Of a DNA stretch of 55,910 bases, positions 14,646 through 23,443 are shown piece by piece. Source of the stretch: a virus; the IMG/VR virus record IMGVR_UViG_3300044954_000249, positions 1 to 55,910 of that record; one strand, 5' to 3'. The notes under the pieces are model-generated. The model was given only the letters and a program-made list of their open reading frames with translations. It did no database searches and was not told the origin of the DNA. Positions within the stretch are counted from its first letter, which is position 1. Each line of letters opens with the position of its first letter. A program made the position numbers and the translations under genes.

Positions 14646-15497
14646 ATGAAAATATACCTTGGATTAACTACTCAAAATCAAGCCCATAATATAGATGAGC
14701 TAACAAAAGGATGCTTTGAATATTTTGACGGGATCATCAGTGTCGATGGTGGGTCTAACGATGGTACCATTGAGATATTAGAGTCTAGAAAAAAGGAGGG
14801 ATGCGTTATCCATAGAAAATGGACAAACGACCACGACTTTCAAAACAACGAGATACTAAGGCAAGGGCCAGCTAGAATAGGAGATTGGATTTTCTTAAGA
14901 GATTCAATGGAAAGATTCAATCTTGATTTCGTTAAGAATATCAGGCAATTCGTAGGATTTTGCAAGGTTAATGACGTAAGGTATACTCATTGTCATGGTA
15001 AGGGTTTCGGGTTTGAATATTATGACGACTTATTCTTTCTCGGAAGTCCACATTGGGGGCTAAAAGGAGTGCGGCCTAAATTTTTAAATATGTTTGATCT
15101 TTATCCAATCGAAAAAGATTTTGCGTATAGAATTCATGATGGGGAGCCCGGCGGAAGACCAAAGCATAATTTCATAGATCATTTCTTAAAATACTATTAC
15201 GTTTATGGAAGAACAAACCATTTACTACTTGGTAGAGAGGGGAAACAAGAAGAATTTAATAAGCACGAAATGAATCGCCAAAAATTCAGAATTCATTGTA
15301 TGAATCTCGGCTTAGATTTTACTATTGATTCCCTTAAGAATTATCTGGCGAAAGATGATTGGAAAAAAGACAAAGAGTTTGTTGAGATGTTCAATATGGA
15401 AGAAATATTAAAAACCTTTTATAGATGGCATATCTTAAAGCACGATTTAGAAACAATTCAAAAAGATAGAGAGACTTGGAATTTGGAAATCCAATGA
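14646..15497 (+). CDS. Glycosyltransferase, GT2-like
   Basis: 283 aa. Begins MKIYLGLTTQNQAHNIDE and has ISVDGGSNDGTIEIL, the classic GT2 nucleotide-binding phrase (D-G-x-S-x-D-G-T). A later IGDWIFLRDSMERF replaces the canonical DxDE motif with R-D-S. The C-terminal 120 residues are charged and helical. Its stop overlaps the next start (ATGA), so translation is coupled. Confidence 0.75.
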   Translation: MKIYLGLTTQNQAHNIDELTKGCFEYFDGIISVDGGSNDGTIEILESRKKEGCVIHRKWTNDHDFQNNEILRQGPARIGDWIFLRDSMERFNLDFVKNIRQFVGFCKVNDVRYTHCHGKGFGFEYYDDLFFLGSPHWGLKGVRPKFLNMFDLYPIEKDFAYRIHDGEPGGRPKHNFIDHFLKYYYVYGRTNHLLLGREGKQEEFNKHEMNRQKFRIHCMNLGLDFTIDSLKNYLAKDDWKKDKEFVEMFNMEEILKTFYRWHILKHDLETIQKDRETWNLEIQ

Positions 15498-16252
15498 AAC
15501 TGCCTTTAAATCTAGCCGTTTTTACTACTTCCGTCGGACACTATGGTAGGAAGGACATATATAAATCCACCGTAAATAATCTTTTTTCTAAAGTAGACAA
15601 GAATATATTTTCTGGCCTTATTACCCATATAAAAGTCCGATCCGGAGAAGAAGATGTAGCTAATGAAGCCGAATTGTTCTTTAATGAATTAGGCTTTAAT
15701 GTTTTAAGAACTGACAGCAACTTCAAGCGTAGTGATCATTTAAGGCATGGTCAAGAATACATAAATGACATATATAAAACTTTTTCTAGCGCCGAAATCC
15801 AGAGAAACCAATATACTCTTTGGTTAGAAGATGACTGGATTATCGATGTTAAAGAGAAGGATTTATATTACTATCTTGAAAAGGCCTGCAATCTTCTCTC
15901 CGAAAATAGAGATTTAATGACATTAAGAATAAACTCAAAAAGTACGCAAGACTTTAATGAGGGACAAGTAATAAGAAAGAGGGATTATATTCTTCAAAAT
16001 GTTAATTTTACTCAATACGGTCCTTGTTTTACATTTCAACCCAATATCTCGAGGTCAAGAGATTTATGGTTAGGTTGGAGGACTATTCTTGCTAATAATG
16101 ACAGGGTAGGACATTTACATATAGAATTGAAGTCCGGGATGGGCATGAAGGCATTATGCGACTCCCAAACTCCTTTTGGATTTTTCGATTTTAATTCAAT
16201 AAAATCAATACATATAGGCGAACCCCCATTTGAAAAGCTGGCAGATTTATGA
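15494..16252 (+). CDS. Glycosyltransferase-like protein
   Basis: 253 aa from ATG 15494, which overlaps the upstream stop as ATGA; a start at 15476 is possible but would extend the overlap. Contains YTLWLEDDWIIDV, an acidic E-D-D site at the position expected for a GT-A DxD motif, followed by a helical segment and a GPCFTFQPNISRSRDLW stretch. No close family recognised, but its place between GT2 genes and the acidic motif support a sugar-transfer role. Overlaps the following gene by ATGA. Confidence 0.6.
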   Translation: MKLPLNLAVFTTSVGHYGRKDIYKSTVNNLFSKVDKNIFSGLITHIKVRSGEEDVANEAELFFNELGFNVLRTDSNFKRSDHLRHGQEYINDIYKTFSSAEIQRNQYTLWLEDDWIIDVKEKDLYYYLEKACNLLSENRDLMTLRINSKSTQDFNEGQVIRKRDYILQNVNFTQYGPCFTFQPNISRSRDLWLGWRTILANNDRVGHLHIELKSGMGMKALCDSQTPFGFFDFNSIKSIHIGEPPFEKLADL

Positions 16253-17043
16253 AGATTAGCATATACTCAACCGCATTTAACATTGTAAAGAACAACTTCG
16301 ATTACGAAGACGCATTAAGAAATTTTCTTTATTATGCCGACGAGGTTTGTCTTGCGATAAATAAAAGTGAAGATGATACTCTAAATGTAGTATCTAAGTA
16401 TGTCGCCGACAATAAGTTAAATGTCAAAATAATAGCAACGGAATTTGAATATGATGATCCATTCTGTTATGGAAAAATAGTTAATGCTGGCCTACAAGGA
16501 TGCACTGGCAATATCTGCATTTTGCAAGACTTGGATGAGCGGTTTGGCGGCAAGAAAGAATACCTAACGAAAGTGTGCGAGCAATTTTTAGTTCTCAATG
16601 AAACTAAGGCTCTTTTCGTTCCGGTTATGGATCTTTACGGAGACTTCGAGCATTATAAGGCCATAAATTTTAAATGGTATATTCATAAAAGCGGCTTGTA
16701 CAGAGGCGCAGTTAACTTTGGCATAAAAGAAGATGGCAGGCCAGACTATCATAAAACAAGTACGGACGAATTAATAGACAAAGATGGAAATCTAGTTCCT
16801 ACTATTAATATGGTTAATTCTTTGGGTCTACAAGATCCATATGAATATATAAAAAGAGGATATCCATTTGTCTACCATCTTGGATATACCGATCTTCATA
16901 AACGAGTTTTAAGAAATCACTTTTGGAAAGCCTATTGGGAAAAGGCTACTGGGGGCGATAAGAATAACCATTCACTCGACATAAACGACTTACTCGGCAA
17001 AGAATATCCGAGGCATAATCTGCCACTTTGGAATAAGATTTAA
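16249..17043 (+). CDS. Glycosyltransferase, GT2-like
   Basis: 264 aa. The N-terminus MKISIYSTAFNIVKNNFDYEDALRNFLYYADEVCLAINKSEDDTL follows the GT2 pattern (strand, loop, helix, strand ending in S-x-D-x-T), and GNICILQDLDERFGG holds a D-x-D-E metal site, the canonical GT-A catalytic motif. ATGA-coupled to the preceding gene. Substrates not readable. Confidence 0.75.
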   Translation: MKISIYSTAFNIVKNNFDYEDALRNFLYYADEVCLAINKSEDDTLNVVSKYVADNKLNVKIIATEFEYDDPFCYGKIVNAGLQGCTGNICILQDLDERFGGKKEYLTKVCEQFLVLNETKALFVPVMDLYGDFEHYKAINFKWYIHKSGLYRGAVNFGIKEDGRPDYHKTSTDELIDKDGNLVPTINMVNSLGLQDPYEYIKRGYPFVYHLGYTDLHKRVLRNHFWKAYWEKATGGDKNNHSLDINDLLGKEYPRHNLPLWNKI

Positions 17044-17044
17044 T

Positions 17045-17722
17045 ATGAAATTAGATACTACGCAAAAGGTGGAAAAGATCTTTGAAATTGAAAATTCAAT
17101 CTTATTAGCTCAATTTAATAAATCCGGTATTGACCCGAAGATAATTGAAAAAGAGGGAGCCTCTGGTACGTTCGGTAGACATTTACATAATAATCTTGGA
17201 AGAATTTTTGGTAAAGATCTTTCTTACTTAGAGATTGGAACTCAAAGGGGGTTGTCATTCTGCACGGCGCTCATTAATAATGAATATTCTTACGCTTGCG
17301 TTATTGACAATTGGTGTCAGGGCGAATTCCGTAAAGAGTTCAACGAAAACGTAGAGCAATTCTTAAAAGATAAGAAGTTTGATTTATACGACCAAGACTG
17401 CTGGGCTATAGATCTTAAAGAACAAATAAAGCAAAAAATAAATTTCTATTTTTATGACGGATGCCACGAACAACCGTCTCACGAAAAAGCTTTTACTTAT
17501 TATAATGAGGCGTTGGATGACACTTTCTTATGCATGATAGACGACTGGAACTGTGAACGAGTAAGGGCGGGTACTAGAGGCGCGTTTGCAAAATTGAATT
17601 ATAAGATATTGCATGAGCGTAGCCTTTTTACTGAAAATTATGACAGCAGAATGGGGTGGGGGGTGGGTGATCCCAGAACTTGGTGGAATGGTTTATTTGT
17701 CGCATTAATAGAGAAGAATTGA
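17045..17722 (+). CDS. Class I SAM-dependent methyltransferase-like protein
   Basis: 225 aa. LSYLEIGTQRGLSFCTAL (about residues 58-75) is the glycine-rich SAM-binding motif I (E-x-G-x-x-x-G) as in Methyltransf_24-like enzymes; INFYFYDGCHEQPSHEKAF resembles the F-x-D-x-x-H motif that follows it in sugar and rhamnosyl O-methyltransferases of that group. Located at the end of the glycosyltransferase run, so sugar O-methylation is a reasonable inference. Promoter P4 starts at its stop codon. Confidence 0.72.
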   Translation: MKLDTTQKVEKIFEIENSILLAQFNKSGIDPKIIEKEGASGTFGRHLHNNLGRIFGKDLSYLEIGTQRGLSFCTALINNEYSYACVIDNWCQGEFRKEFNENVEQFLKDKKFDLYDQDCWAIDLKEQIKQKINFYFYDGCHEQPSHEKAFTYYNEALDDTFLCMIDDWNCERVRAGTRGAFAKLNYKILHERSLFTENYDSRMGWGVGDPRTWWNGLFVALIEKN

Positions 17723-17728
17723 TATAAT
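17720..17728 (+). promoter_or_regulatory. Extended -10 promoter, leaderless (P4)
   Basis: TGATATAAT (17720-17728) is a perfect extended -10 (TGN plus TATAAT), with no good -35. The ATG at 17735 is exactly at the predicted start point. Confidence 0.7.
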
Positions 17729-17734
17729 AGATAT

Positions 17735-18631
17735 ATGAAATCTCTTGTAACAGGTGGTGCGGGCTTCATAGGGAGCCATATCGTAGATAAACTCATAAAC
17801 TTGGGTCATGAAGTTCGGGTAATTGATGACGAGTCCGCCGAATGTAATGAGACATTCTATAAAAATCCTAAAGCGCAACATCATAAAATAGATATATGCG
17901 ATTTCGATGGAATTCTACCTATATTTAGCGGTATAGATTACGTATTTCATTTAGCGGCGGAATCAAGAATCCAACCCACCTTAGCTAGACCACAACGCGC
18001 ATGTCAAGTTAATGTAACGGGTACATGTAACGTCCTTCAGGCCGCAAGAATTAACAATGCAAAGAAGGTCGTTTATTCTTCTACCTCTTCCGCATATGGC
18101 TTAAAGAATGTCCCTCCCCTCAAAGAGGATATGAGTAGGGATTGCTTAAATCCATATTCTGTCACTAAGGTTGCTGCGGAAGATTTATGCAAAATGTATT
18201 ATAGTCTTTTTAATTTACCTACTGTTATCTTTAGATATTTTAATGTATATGGGGAGCGTCAGCCACTCAAGGGGCAATATGCCCCAGTTATTGGAATATT
18301 TTTAAGACAAAAAGCCGCCGGAGAATCAATGACGGTAGTGGGGGATGGATTACAAAGGAGAGACTTTACGCACGTAAGTGACGTTGTAGACGCGAACATA
18401 AACGCGGCTTTTGATACAAACCCAGAAAATCTAGGTCAAATTTTTAATATTGGTACCGGAAGAAACCATAATATGTTGGAGCTATGCGAGATGATTGGTG
18501 GCAAATATAAGTTCATCGCGCCCAGACTTGGTGAAGCGAGGATTACATTGGCAGATATATCGAAGGCAGAAAAGTCACTAAACTATTATCCCAAAGTCAC
18601 TCTAGAAAAATGGATCCAAGAAAACAGATAG
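17735..18631 (+). CDS. NAD-dependent sugar-nucleotide epimerase/dehydratase (extended SDR)
   Basis: 298 aa. N-terminal Rossmann motif TGGAGFIGSHIVDKL (GxxGxxG), HLAAESRIQPTL, the catalytic Ser/Thr region YSSTSSAYG and the active-site YSVTK (Tyr-x-x-x-Lys), then FRYFNVYGERQ and VVGDGLQRRDFTHVSDVV. This is the UDP-glucose 4-epimerase/related SDR pattern; the precise nucleotide sugar is not readable. Provides an activated sugar for the surrounding transferases. Predicted leaderless from P4. Confidence 0.9.
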   Translation: MKSLVTGGAGFIGSHIVDKLINLGHEVRVIDDESAECNETFYKNPKAQHHKIDICDFDGILPIFSGIDYVFHLAAESRIQPTLARPQRACQVNVTGTCNVLQAARINNAKKVVYSSTSSAYGLKNVPPLKEDMSRDCLNPYSVTKVAAEDLCKMYYSLFNLPTVIFRYFNVYGERQPLKGQYAPVIGIFLRQKAAGESMTVVGDGLQRRDFTHVSDVVDANINAAFDTNPENLGQIFNIGTGRNHNMLELCEMIGGKYKFIAPRLGEARITLADISKAEKSLNYYPKVTLEKWIQENR

Positions 18632-18637
18632 TTCAAA

Positions 18638-19777
18638 ATGGACCTGCTTTTCAGAAATTTTCATTTGGAAAATGTTTCTTCCTTCCGCGAAGCGTTAAAA
18701 CTTAAAGGGGAGAGGGTCCTCATCTATTTCCCTCATGGGCTTGGAGACTGGGTTATGTTCAATAACATAATTCAATTCTTAGATAATTCAAATGATTTTT
18801 TTATTACAAAATTGGGGGATGACTATACGAGCATACAAGAGGGATCAATAATAAAACCGGTATATTGTGGCATAAATAACCTACAAAATTTAAATAATAC
18901 AGAAATTAATAATCTGAATTTTAAACATAAGACTAATCTTAGATTAACTGGGGCGTTAGAGTCTTTATGTAAAAAACATAATATAAAATATCTTTATTAT
19001 GAACCTTTTCCAGAAGGGAGAACTTCATGGCCATATAATTCAAAACCCAGAAGCCTAGTCGGAGGATCGTGTGACCAAATTAGTGAAGAAAAAAAGAAAC
19101 TTTTGACATCAGTCCTAAAAAATTCAATTTCAATAGAAGATAATCAATTCATTTCAAATTTCGTTTTTTCTAGATTAAGTTCTTATACAAATTTTACATA
19201 TGGATCTAAATTAGTACTTATCGGTAGACATGGAGCGTCTCAAGCTGGTAAAAACTGGGGACATCTTTTTAGAAACGAAAAATATAAGGAGGAGGGAGAC
19301 GAGGCGCGGGAGTTCATAGATTTGTGTTTGAAGAAAAATAAAGATACCTTTTTTATATCTTTAGAACATAGTGGTCTCAAAGGAAAAGATTCTTTAACAG
19401 ATCACAGTAAAAATACCTATACTTACGACGAGCTTTTCGGTCTCGCGGAAAGCCATAAGTCTTTACCGTTTGCGGTAGTCCTAAAGTCGCTCTGTAATTT
19501 TGCCTCCGTCTTTGTCGGTGTTCCATCCGGTCCGATGGGGGTTGCTTCTCTATATGAAAATTTATTTTCTATCAATCTTTGGATCGGGCTTTTTCCATGT
19601 TGGTATTTTGAACCCAAGAAAAATGAAATAAATTTAATATCTAGTAACGTACAAGTGCAAAAAGACCAAATGACCTTCGATTCAATGGGGGACATAAAAT
19701 ATAATAATCATTATCTTAACGAGCGCTATATAGGCGGACAAACAGTTTTTAATTTTGCGGAGGGGTTATTGTGCTAA
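18638..19777 (+). CDS. Glycosyltransferase family 9 (heptosyltransferase-like)
   Basis: 379 aa. ILIYFPHGLGDWVMFNNIIQFL-type opening (residues about 28-49; G-L-G-D-x-V) is the GT9 start as in LPS heptosyltransferases, and FVGVPSGPMGVASL (C-terminal domain) matches the D/G-S-G-x-x-H/M-x-A donor-site phrase, though the usual His is Met here. Donor probably an ADP-heptose or similar; this suits the nucleotidyltransferase encoded two genes later. Ends within the start of the following methyltransferase (overlap 7 bases). Confidence 0.75.
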   Translation: MDLLFRNFHLENVSSFREALKLKGERVLIYFPHGLGDWVMFNNIIQFLDNSNDFFITKLGDDYTSIQEGSIIKPVYCGINNLQNLNNTEINNLNFKHKTNLRLTGALESLCKKHNIKYLYYEPFPEGRTSWPYNSKPRSLVGGSCDQISEEKKKLLTSVLKNSISIEDNQFISNFVFSRLSSYTNFTYGSKLVLIGRHGASQAGKNWGHLFRNEKYKEEGDEAREFIDLCLKKNKDTFFISLEHSGLKGKDSLTDHSKNTYTYDELFGLAESHKSLPFAVVLKSLCNFASVFVGVPSGPMGVASLYENLFSINLWIGLFPCWYFEPKKNEINLISSNVQVQKDQMTFDSMGDIKYNNHYLNERYIGGQTVFNFAEGLLC

Positions 19778-20388
19778 AGAATTATATAAAGCTCGCAAAT
19801 GGATTAATTAAGCAGGAGTATTATGAAAAAATCCAATATGGATATGACTACTCTCAAAAAAGAAACTACGGTATAGATGGAGTTAAAATATCATATCTAA
19901 GATTAGGATTTATTATTGGAGTAATAAAAAAGACCCCATCTGACATATTAGATGTCGGATATGGAAGTGGAGAATTTTTGTCTGCGGCGAAAGTGATTGT
20001 TCCGAATTGTTACGGATTTGATATATCGAGTTACCCTGTTCCTGACGGAGTTGAAAAATTAAATCAAATTTCCAATTTCGATGGAGAAGTGATCACTATG
20101 TTCGATGTGTTAGAGCATTTTGGCGACATCTATGTCATTAAGGATTTCAAGTGCAAATATTTAATTGTCTCTTTACCTAATTGTCATTACTTCTCTGATG
20201 AATGGTTTGAAAATTGGAAACATAGAAGGCCGAATGAACATTTGTGGCATTTCAATGAAAAATCATTAATAAACTTCATGGAAGAGGCGGGCTATAAATT
20301 TATATCTTCATGCAACTTAGAAGATTCCGTGAGGCTTTCTCAAGGTCCATACCCAAACATTTTGACAGCGGCATTTAAGAAAGTCTGA
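19771..20388 (+). CDS. SAM-dependent methyltransferase
   Basis: 205 aa from GTG 19771, preceded at 5 bases by the strong Shine-Dalgarno GGAGGGG (19759-19765). SDILDVGYGSGEFLSAA is SAM motif I (D-x-G-x-G-x-G), with VITMFDVLEHFGD as the D-V-L-E-H motif of Methyltransf_23-type enzymes, and LIVSLPNCHYFSDEWFENWKH later. A sugar or small-molecule methyltransferase by context. Confidence 0.85.
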   Translation: MLKNYIKLANGLIKQEYYEKIQYGYDYSQKRNYGIDGVKISYLRLGFIIGVIKKTPSDILDVGYGSGEFLSAAKVIVPNCYGFDISSYPVPDGVEKLNQISNFDGEVITMFDVLEHFGDIYVIKDFKCKYLIVSLPNCHYFSDEWFENWKHRRPNEHLWHFNEKSLINFMEEAGYKFISSCNLEDSVRLSQGPYPNILTAAFKKV

Positions 20389-20389
20389 A

Positions 20390-20839
20390 ATGATAATAGA
20401 AGATTTAAAACTCTGGCGAGGCTCACTTACTGATAAAAGATTAGTAGTTACGAATGGATGCTTCGATATTTTACATGCGGGCCATGTCCATTACTTAAGC
20501 GAAGCAAAGTCTTTTGGAGACTACCTTTTGGTGGGCATAAATTCAGATTCAAGCATTAAGAAATTAAAGGGCAAAAGTCGGCCGATTAACCCACAATCCC
20601 ATCGTGCATATGTATTAGATAATTTAAAATGCGTAGATTTTGTATACGTGTTTAATGAGTTGAGATGCACGGATTTTTTAAAAATCTCTCAGCCCGACAT
20701 ATATGTAAAAGGGGGGGATTATGCCCTTGACACCCTAAATAATGAAGAAAAGCAAATTTTAATAGAAAATAAGTCTGATATCAAATTCATAAAATTTAAA
20801 TTTGACATATCAACTACAAATATACTAAGTAAGATTTGA
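20390..20839 (+). CDS. Cytidylyltransferase-fold nucleotidyltransferase (HldE C-terminal/RfaE2-like)
   Basis: 149 aa. VVTNGCFDILHAGHVHYLSEAK contains the H-x-G-H nucleotide-binding motif; INPQSHRAYVLDNLKCVDFV and KGGDYAL and the C-terminal STTNILSKI match the R-A-x-x-L, G-x-D-Y and S-T-T-x-L-I pattern of heptose-1-phosphate adenylyltransferase (HldE C domain). Glycerol-3-P cytidylyltransferase is the main alternative. Makes an activated heptose, matching the two GT9-type transferases in the window. Confidence 0.85.
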   Translation: MIIEDLKLWRGSLTDKRLVVTNGCFDILHAGHVHYLSEAKSFGDYLLVGINSDSSIKKLKGKSRPINPQSHRAYVLDNLKCVDFVYVFNELRCTDFLKISQPDIYVKGGDYALDTLNNEEKQILIENKSDIKFIKFKFDISTTNILSKI

Positions 20840-20860
20840 ATTTCCCCCAAATCAAGAATA

Positions 20861-20889
20861 TTAACTCTAACCCCACTGTCAAATAGATA
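20861..20889 (+). promoter_or_regulatory. Sigma70-type promoter, leaderless (P5)
   Basis: TTAACT (20861-20866), 17-bp spacer, TAGATA (20884-20889), ATG at 20895. Weaker boxes than the others but identical geometry. Confidence 0.55.
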
Positions 20890-20894
20890 CTTAA

Positions 20895-21944
20895 ATGAAA
20901 AAGATTTTAATAACTGGAATACTCGGGCAAGACGGTGCTAATATGGCGGAATTTCTACTTAAAAATACCAGCAATGAAATCTATGGCATGATGCGCCGCT
21001 CATCAAATCCTAATTTCATTAATATTGAAAACTTCAAGAATAACCCCCGATTCAAACTGGTTTTCGGCGATCTTGTGGATGAAGTAAGCTTAAATAATTT
21101 AGTAAAAGAAATCCAGCCTGATTATTTTGTGAATTTCGCCGCCAACTCTTTTGTCGGGATAAGTTGGGACATGCCAATTCAAGTATTCGAAGCGAATACT
21201 TTAGGAGTAATTAGAAGTTTAGAGGCCATCCGCAAGTTTAAACCAGATTGTCGTTTCTATAGCGCAGGAAGCAGCGAGGAGTGGGGAAACGTCGATTATT
21301 CTCCCCAAGACATAAGCCACCCTATCAAGCCAAGAAGCCCATATGGAGCTTCTAAAGCTGCTGCTCGGCATATAGTAAAAGTTTATAGAGAATCTTACAA
21401 TATGTATGCAGTACATGGTATTTTGCTAAATCATGAAGGCGTCAAGCGCGGGCAAGAATTTGTAACGAGAAAAATAAGCAAGGGAGTATCCAGAATTTAT
21501 CATTCTTTGAAAGCCGGTAACTTAAGCTTTGAACCAATTAAGTTAGGCAATGTATTCTCGAAGAGGGATTGGAGTGACAGTGAAGATTTCGTGGAAGGGG
21601 TTTGGCTAATGCTAAATCAGGATAAACCGAAAGACTATGTCCTTTCTTCTGGAGAAACACATAGTATAAAAGAGTTTGTAGAAAGAGCTTTCCATACGGC
21701 TAAAATTATTGGATGTTGGCTTAAAGAAAATGAGCCAGATAAAATGATTTACGCTATGCCAGTACTGGATGATTTAGAGCATGTTCCATTAGTCATTATA
21801 GATCCCAAATTCTATCGTCCGGCAGAAGTAGATTTACTATTAGGAGATTCTACCCCGATAAGGAAAGAGTTAGGGTGGGCCCCGAAAGTTACCTTTAGTG
21901 ATCTAGTCGAAAAAATGGTAAAATATGACATAAATAACCCTTGA
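20895..21944 (+). CDS. gmd: GDP-mannose 4,6-dehydratase
   Basis: 349 aa extended SDR. ILITGILGQDGANMAEFL (the G-x-x-G-Q-D-G typical of Gmd), NFAANSFVGISWDMP, YSAGSSEEWG (catalytic Ser and Glu) and SPYGASKAAARHI (Y-x-x-x-K), then LLNHEGVKRGQEFVTRKIS, all characteristic of GDP-mannose dehydratase. Converts GDP-mannose to GDP-4-keto-6-deoxymannose, precursor of fucose, rhamnose or perosamine-type sugars. No downstream GDP-sugar reductase is obvious in the window. Confidence 0.9.
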   Translation: MKKILITGILGQDGANMAEFLLKNTSNEIYGMMRRSSNPNFINIENFKNNPRFKLVFGDLVDEVSLNNLVKEIQPDYFVNFAANSFVGISWDMPIQVFEANTLGVIRSLEAIRKFKPDCRFYSAGSSEEWGNVDYSPQDISHPIKPRSPYGASKAAARHIVKVYRESYNMYAVHGILLNHEGVKRGQEFVTRKISKGVSRIYHSLKAGNLSFEPIKLGNVFSKRDWSDSEDFVEGVWLMLNQDKPKDYVLSSGETHSIKEFVERAFHTAKIIGCWLKENEPDKMIYAMPVLDDLEHVPLVIIDPKFYRPAEVDLLLGDSTPIRKELGWAPKVTFSDLVEKMVKYDINNP

Positions 21945-21969
21945 CTTGTTCTAATAATTGAATTATCAT
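21941..21969 (+). promoter_or_regulatory. Sigma70-type promoter, leaderless (P6)
   Basis: TTGACT (21941-21946, containing the gmd stop TGA), 17-bp spacer, TATCAT (21964-21969). The ATG at 21976 is exactly at the predicted start point; an ATG at 21973 lies inside the promoter and is unlikely to be used. Confidence 0.78.
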
Positions 21970-21975
21970 CTAATG

Positions 21976-22314
21976 ATGGTAAAAGAGCCCAGCGATCATA
22001 AATTTTGCCTTTTTCTAATTAAAAAGTTCATTTCTTCTCCTAAAATAAATTGGGGGAAAGAGATCAAAATAGCGAAAAATATTTTAAAACGCTATGACGA
22101 CAAACGTTTTTGGTCAGAAATCTCCATAGACTTTAAAATATGTTCGTTGGCATGGTTCCTAACAAATGAAGGAAAATTTTTTGTTTCTGCGCTCCAAAGC
22201 AAATGGACCCTTGCAAATTCTCAGAAAAAGACATACCTTATACAAGAACATAAAATTGGAGAAGACGTTGAAGTAAGTAGGAAGAACAAAACAATTAAAG
22301 ATTTTTTAAAATAA
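21976..22314 (+). CDS. Hypothetical protein, about 112 aa
   Basis: Small basic, mostly helical protein (MVKEPSDHKFCLFLIKKF...) ending IKDFLK, with no recognised motif. Start chosen at ATG 21976 because of the promoter geometry. It is the first gene of the recombination/replication unit, 4 bases before the RecA-like gene, so an accessory role in replication or recombination is plausible, not shown. Confidence 0.65.
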   Translation: MVKEPSDHKFCLFLIKKFISSPKINWGKEIKIAKNILKRYDDKRFWSEISIDFKICSLAWFLTNEGKFFVSALQSKWTLANSQKKTYLIQEHKIGEDVEVSRKNKTIKDFLK

Positions 22315-22318
22315 AAAT

Positions 22319-23443
22319 ATGGCTAGACCAAAGAAAGATCAAGAAGATACCCCGCAAGGAGTATCTACGGTTTCTCAAATTCAGTCTTATTTAAAGACTA
22401 ATAAGGAAGATCATTATAATTTTGAAGAGCCCCAATTATATACTGTGTCTAGCGGAAGTTTAATTTTGGATATGGAGATGGGCGGCGGGATTAGGCCCGG
22501 CATTCTTAGATTTTCTGGCGTTTCTGAGGGGGGTAAAACTTCAGCGGCCCTTTCTTTTGCTAGAAACTTTCAAAAGAGTATAGATAATTCCTTCGTAATA
22601 TATATTAAATCAGAGGGAAGACTTTCTAAAGAAGTTCTTGAAAGGTCTGGGGTTGATTTATCAGAAAGCAAATGGTTTGAATATAAATCAAATGTATATG
22701 AGTCCGTTATCTCCCTGATGAGACAACTTGTTAAGAGTAACCCAGACGGCAAAAAGTATCTTTTTATTATTGACTCGATGGACGCCCTTGTTCCACGAGC
22801 TGACTTGGAGAGACCATTTGAAGAGGCAAATAAAGTTGCTGGTGGCTCTTTATTAAGTTCTGACTTCTTAAGAAAGATGGCCCTTGGTCTTTCCTCCAAG
22901 GGACACACTTGCATAATGATTAGTCAGGTGAGAAGCGCAGTTACTATTAACCCTTATGCTAAAACTGATCCAAAAATTACAAATGCTTCGGGCGGCAACG
23001 CTCTTCTTCATTATAGCGATTGGATTCTAGAGTTCCAGCAAAGACATAAGGCCGATTTAATTTTCGGAGAATCTTCTGGTCCTAAAATTAATAAAAATAA
23101 AGAAGATATTTTAGGTCATTATTGTAAAATCGTTTTTAGGAAATCTATTAACGAAAAGACAAACAAGGAAGTAAGATATCCTATTAAATATGGTCGTAAA
23201 AACGGCCAAAGTGTATGGGTAGAGCAGGAGATAAAAGATGTATTGTTGATGTGGAATCTGGTTAAAGCGAGCGGCGCTTGGATTACTATCTCTGATGATT
23301 TAATCAAGGAACTCTCTAGTAAAAATATTGAAGTTGAAAAGCAGCATCAGGGGGAGGATAATTTCGTCAACTATCTTGAAAAGAATACCAAAATGACAGA
23401 GTATCTTTTTGATAAGTTCAGAAAGATTTTTGAGAATCAATGA
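22319..23443 (+). CDS. RecA/UvsX-like recombinase
   Basis: 374 aa. Walker A GVSEGGKTS (residues 67-75), Walker B YLFIIDSMDAL (Asp152), MISQVRSAV (the sensor Q region, after HTCI) and SGGNALLHYSDWILEF, in the order of RecA. The N-terminal oligomerisation helix is short and the Walker A departs from the bacterial GPESSGKT, as in phage recombinases. Catalyses ATP-dependent strand exchange for recombination-dependent replication and repair. Overlaps the nuclease gene by ATGA. Confidence 0.9.
   Translation: MARPKKDQEDTPQGVSTVSQIQSYLKTNKEDHYNFEEPQLYTVSSGSLILDMEMGGGIRPGILRFSGVSEGGKTSAALSFARNFQKSIDNSFVIYIKSEGRLSKEVLERSGVDLSESKWFEYKSNVYESVISLMRQLVKSNPDGKKYLFIIDSMDALVPRADLERPFEEANKVAGGSLLSSDFLRKMALGLSSKGHTCIMISQVRSAVTINPYAKTDPKITNASGGNALLHYSDWILEFQQRHKADLIFGESSGPKINKNKEDILGHYCKIVFRKSINEKTNKEVRYPIKYGRKNGQSVWVEQEIKDVLLMWNLVKASGAWITISDDLIKELSSKNIEVEKQHQGEDNFVNYLEKNTKMTEYLFDKFRKIFENQ

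Noticed and set aside
21958-21975. Upstream TTG or ATG starts for the 21976 gene
   Set aside because: They lie inside the promoter P6 -10 region and would not be on the predicted transcript.
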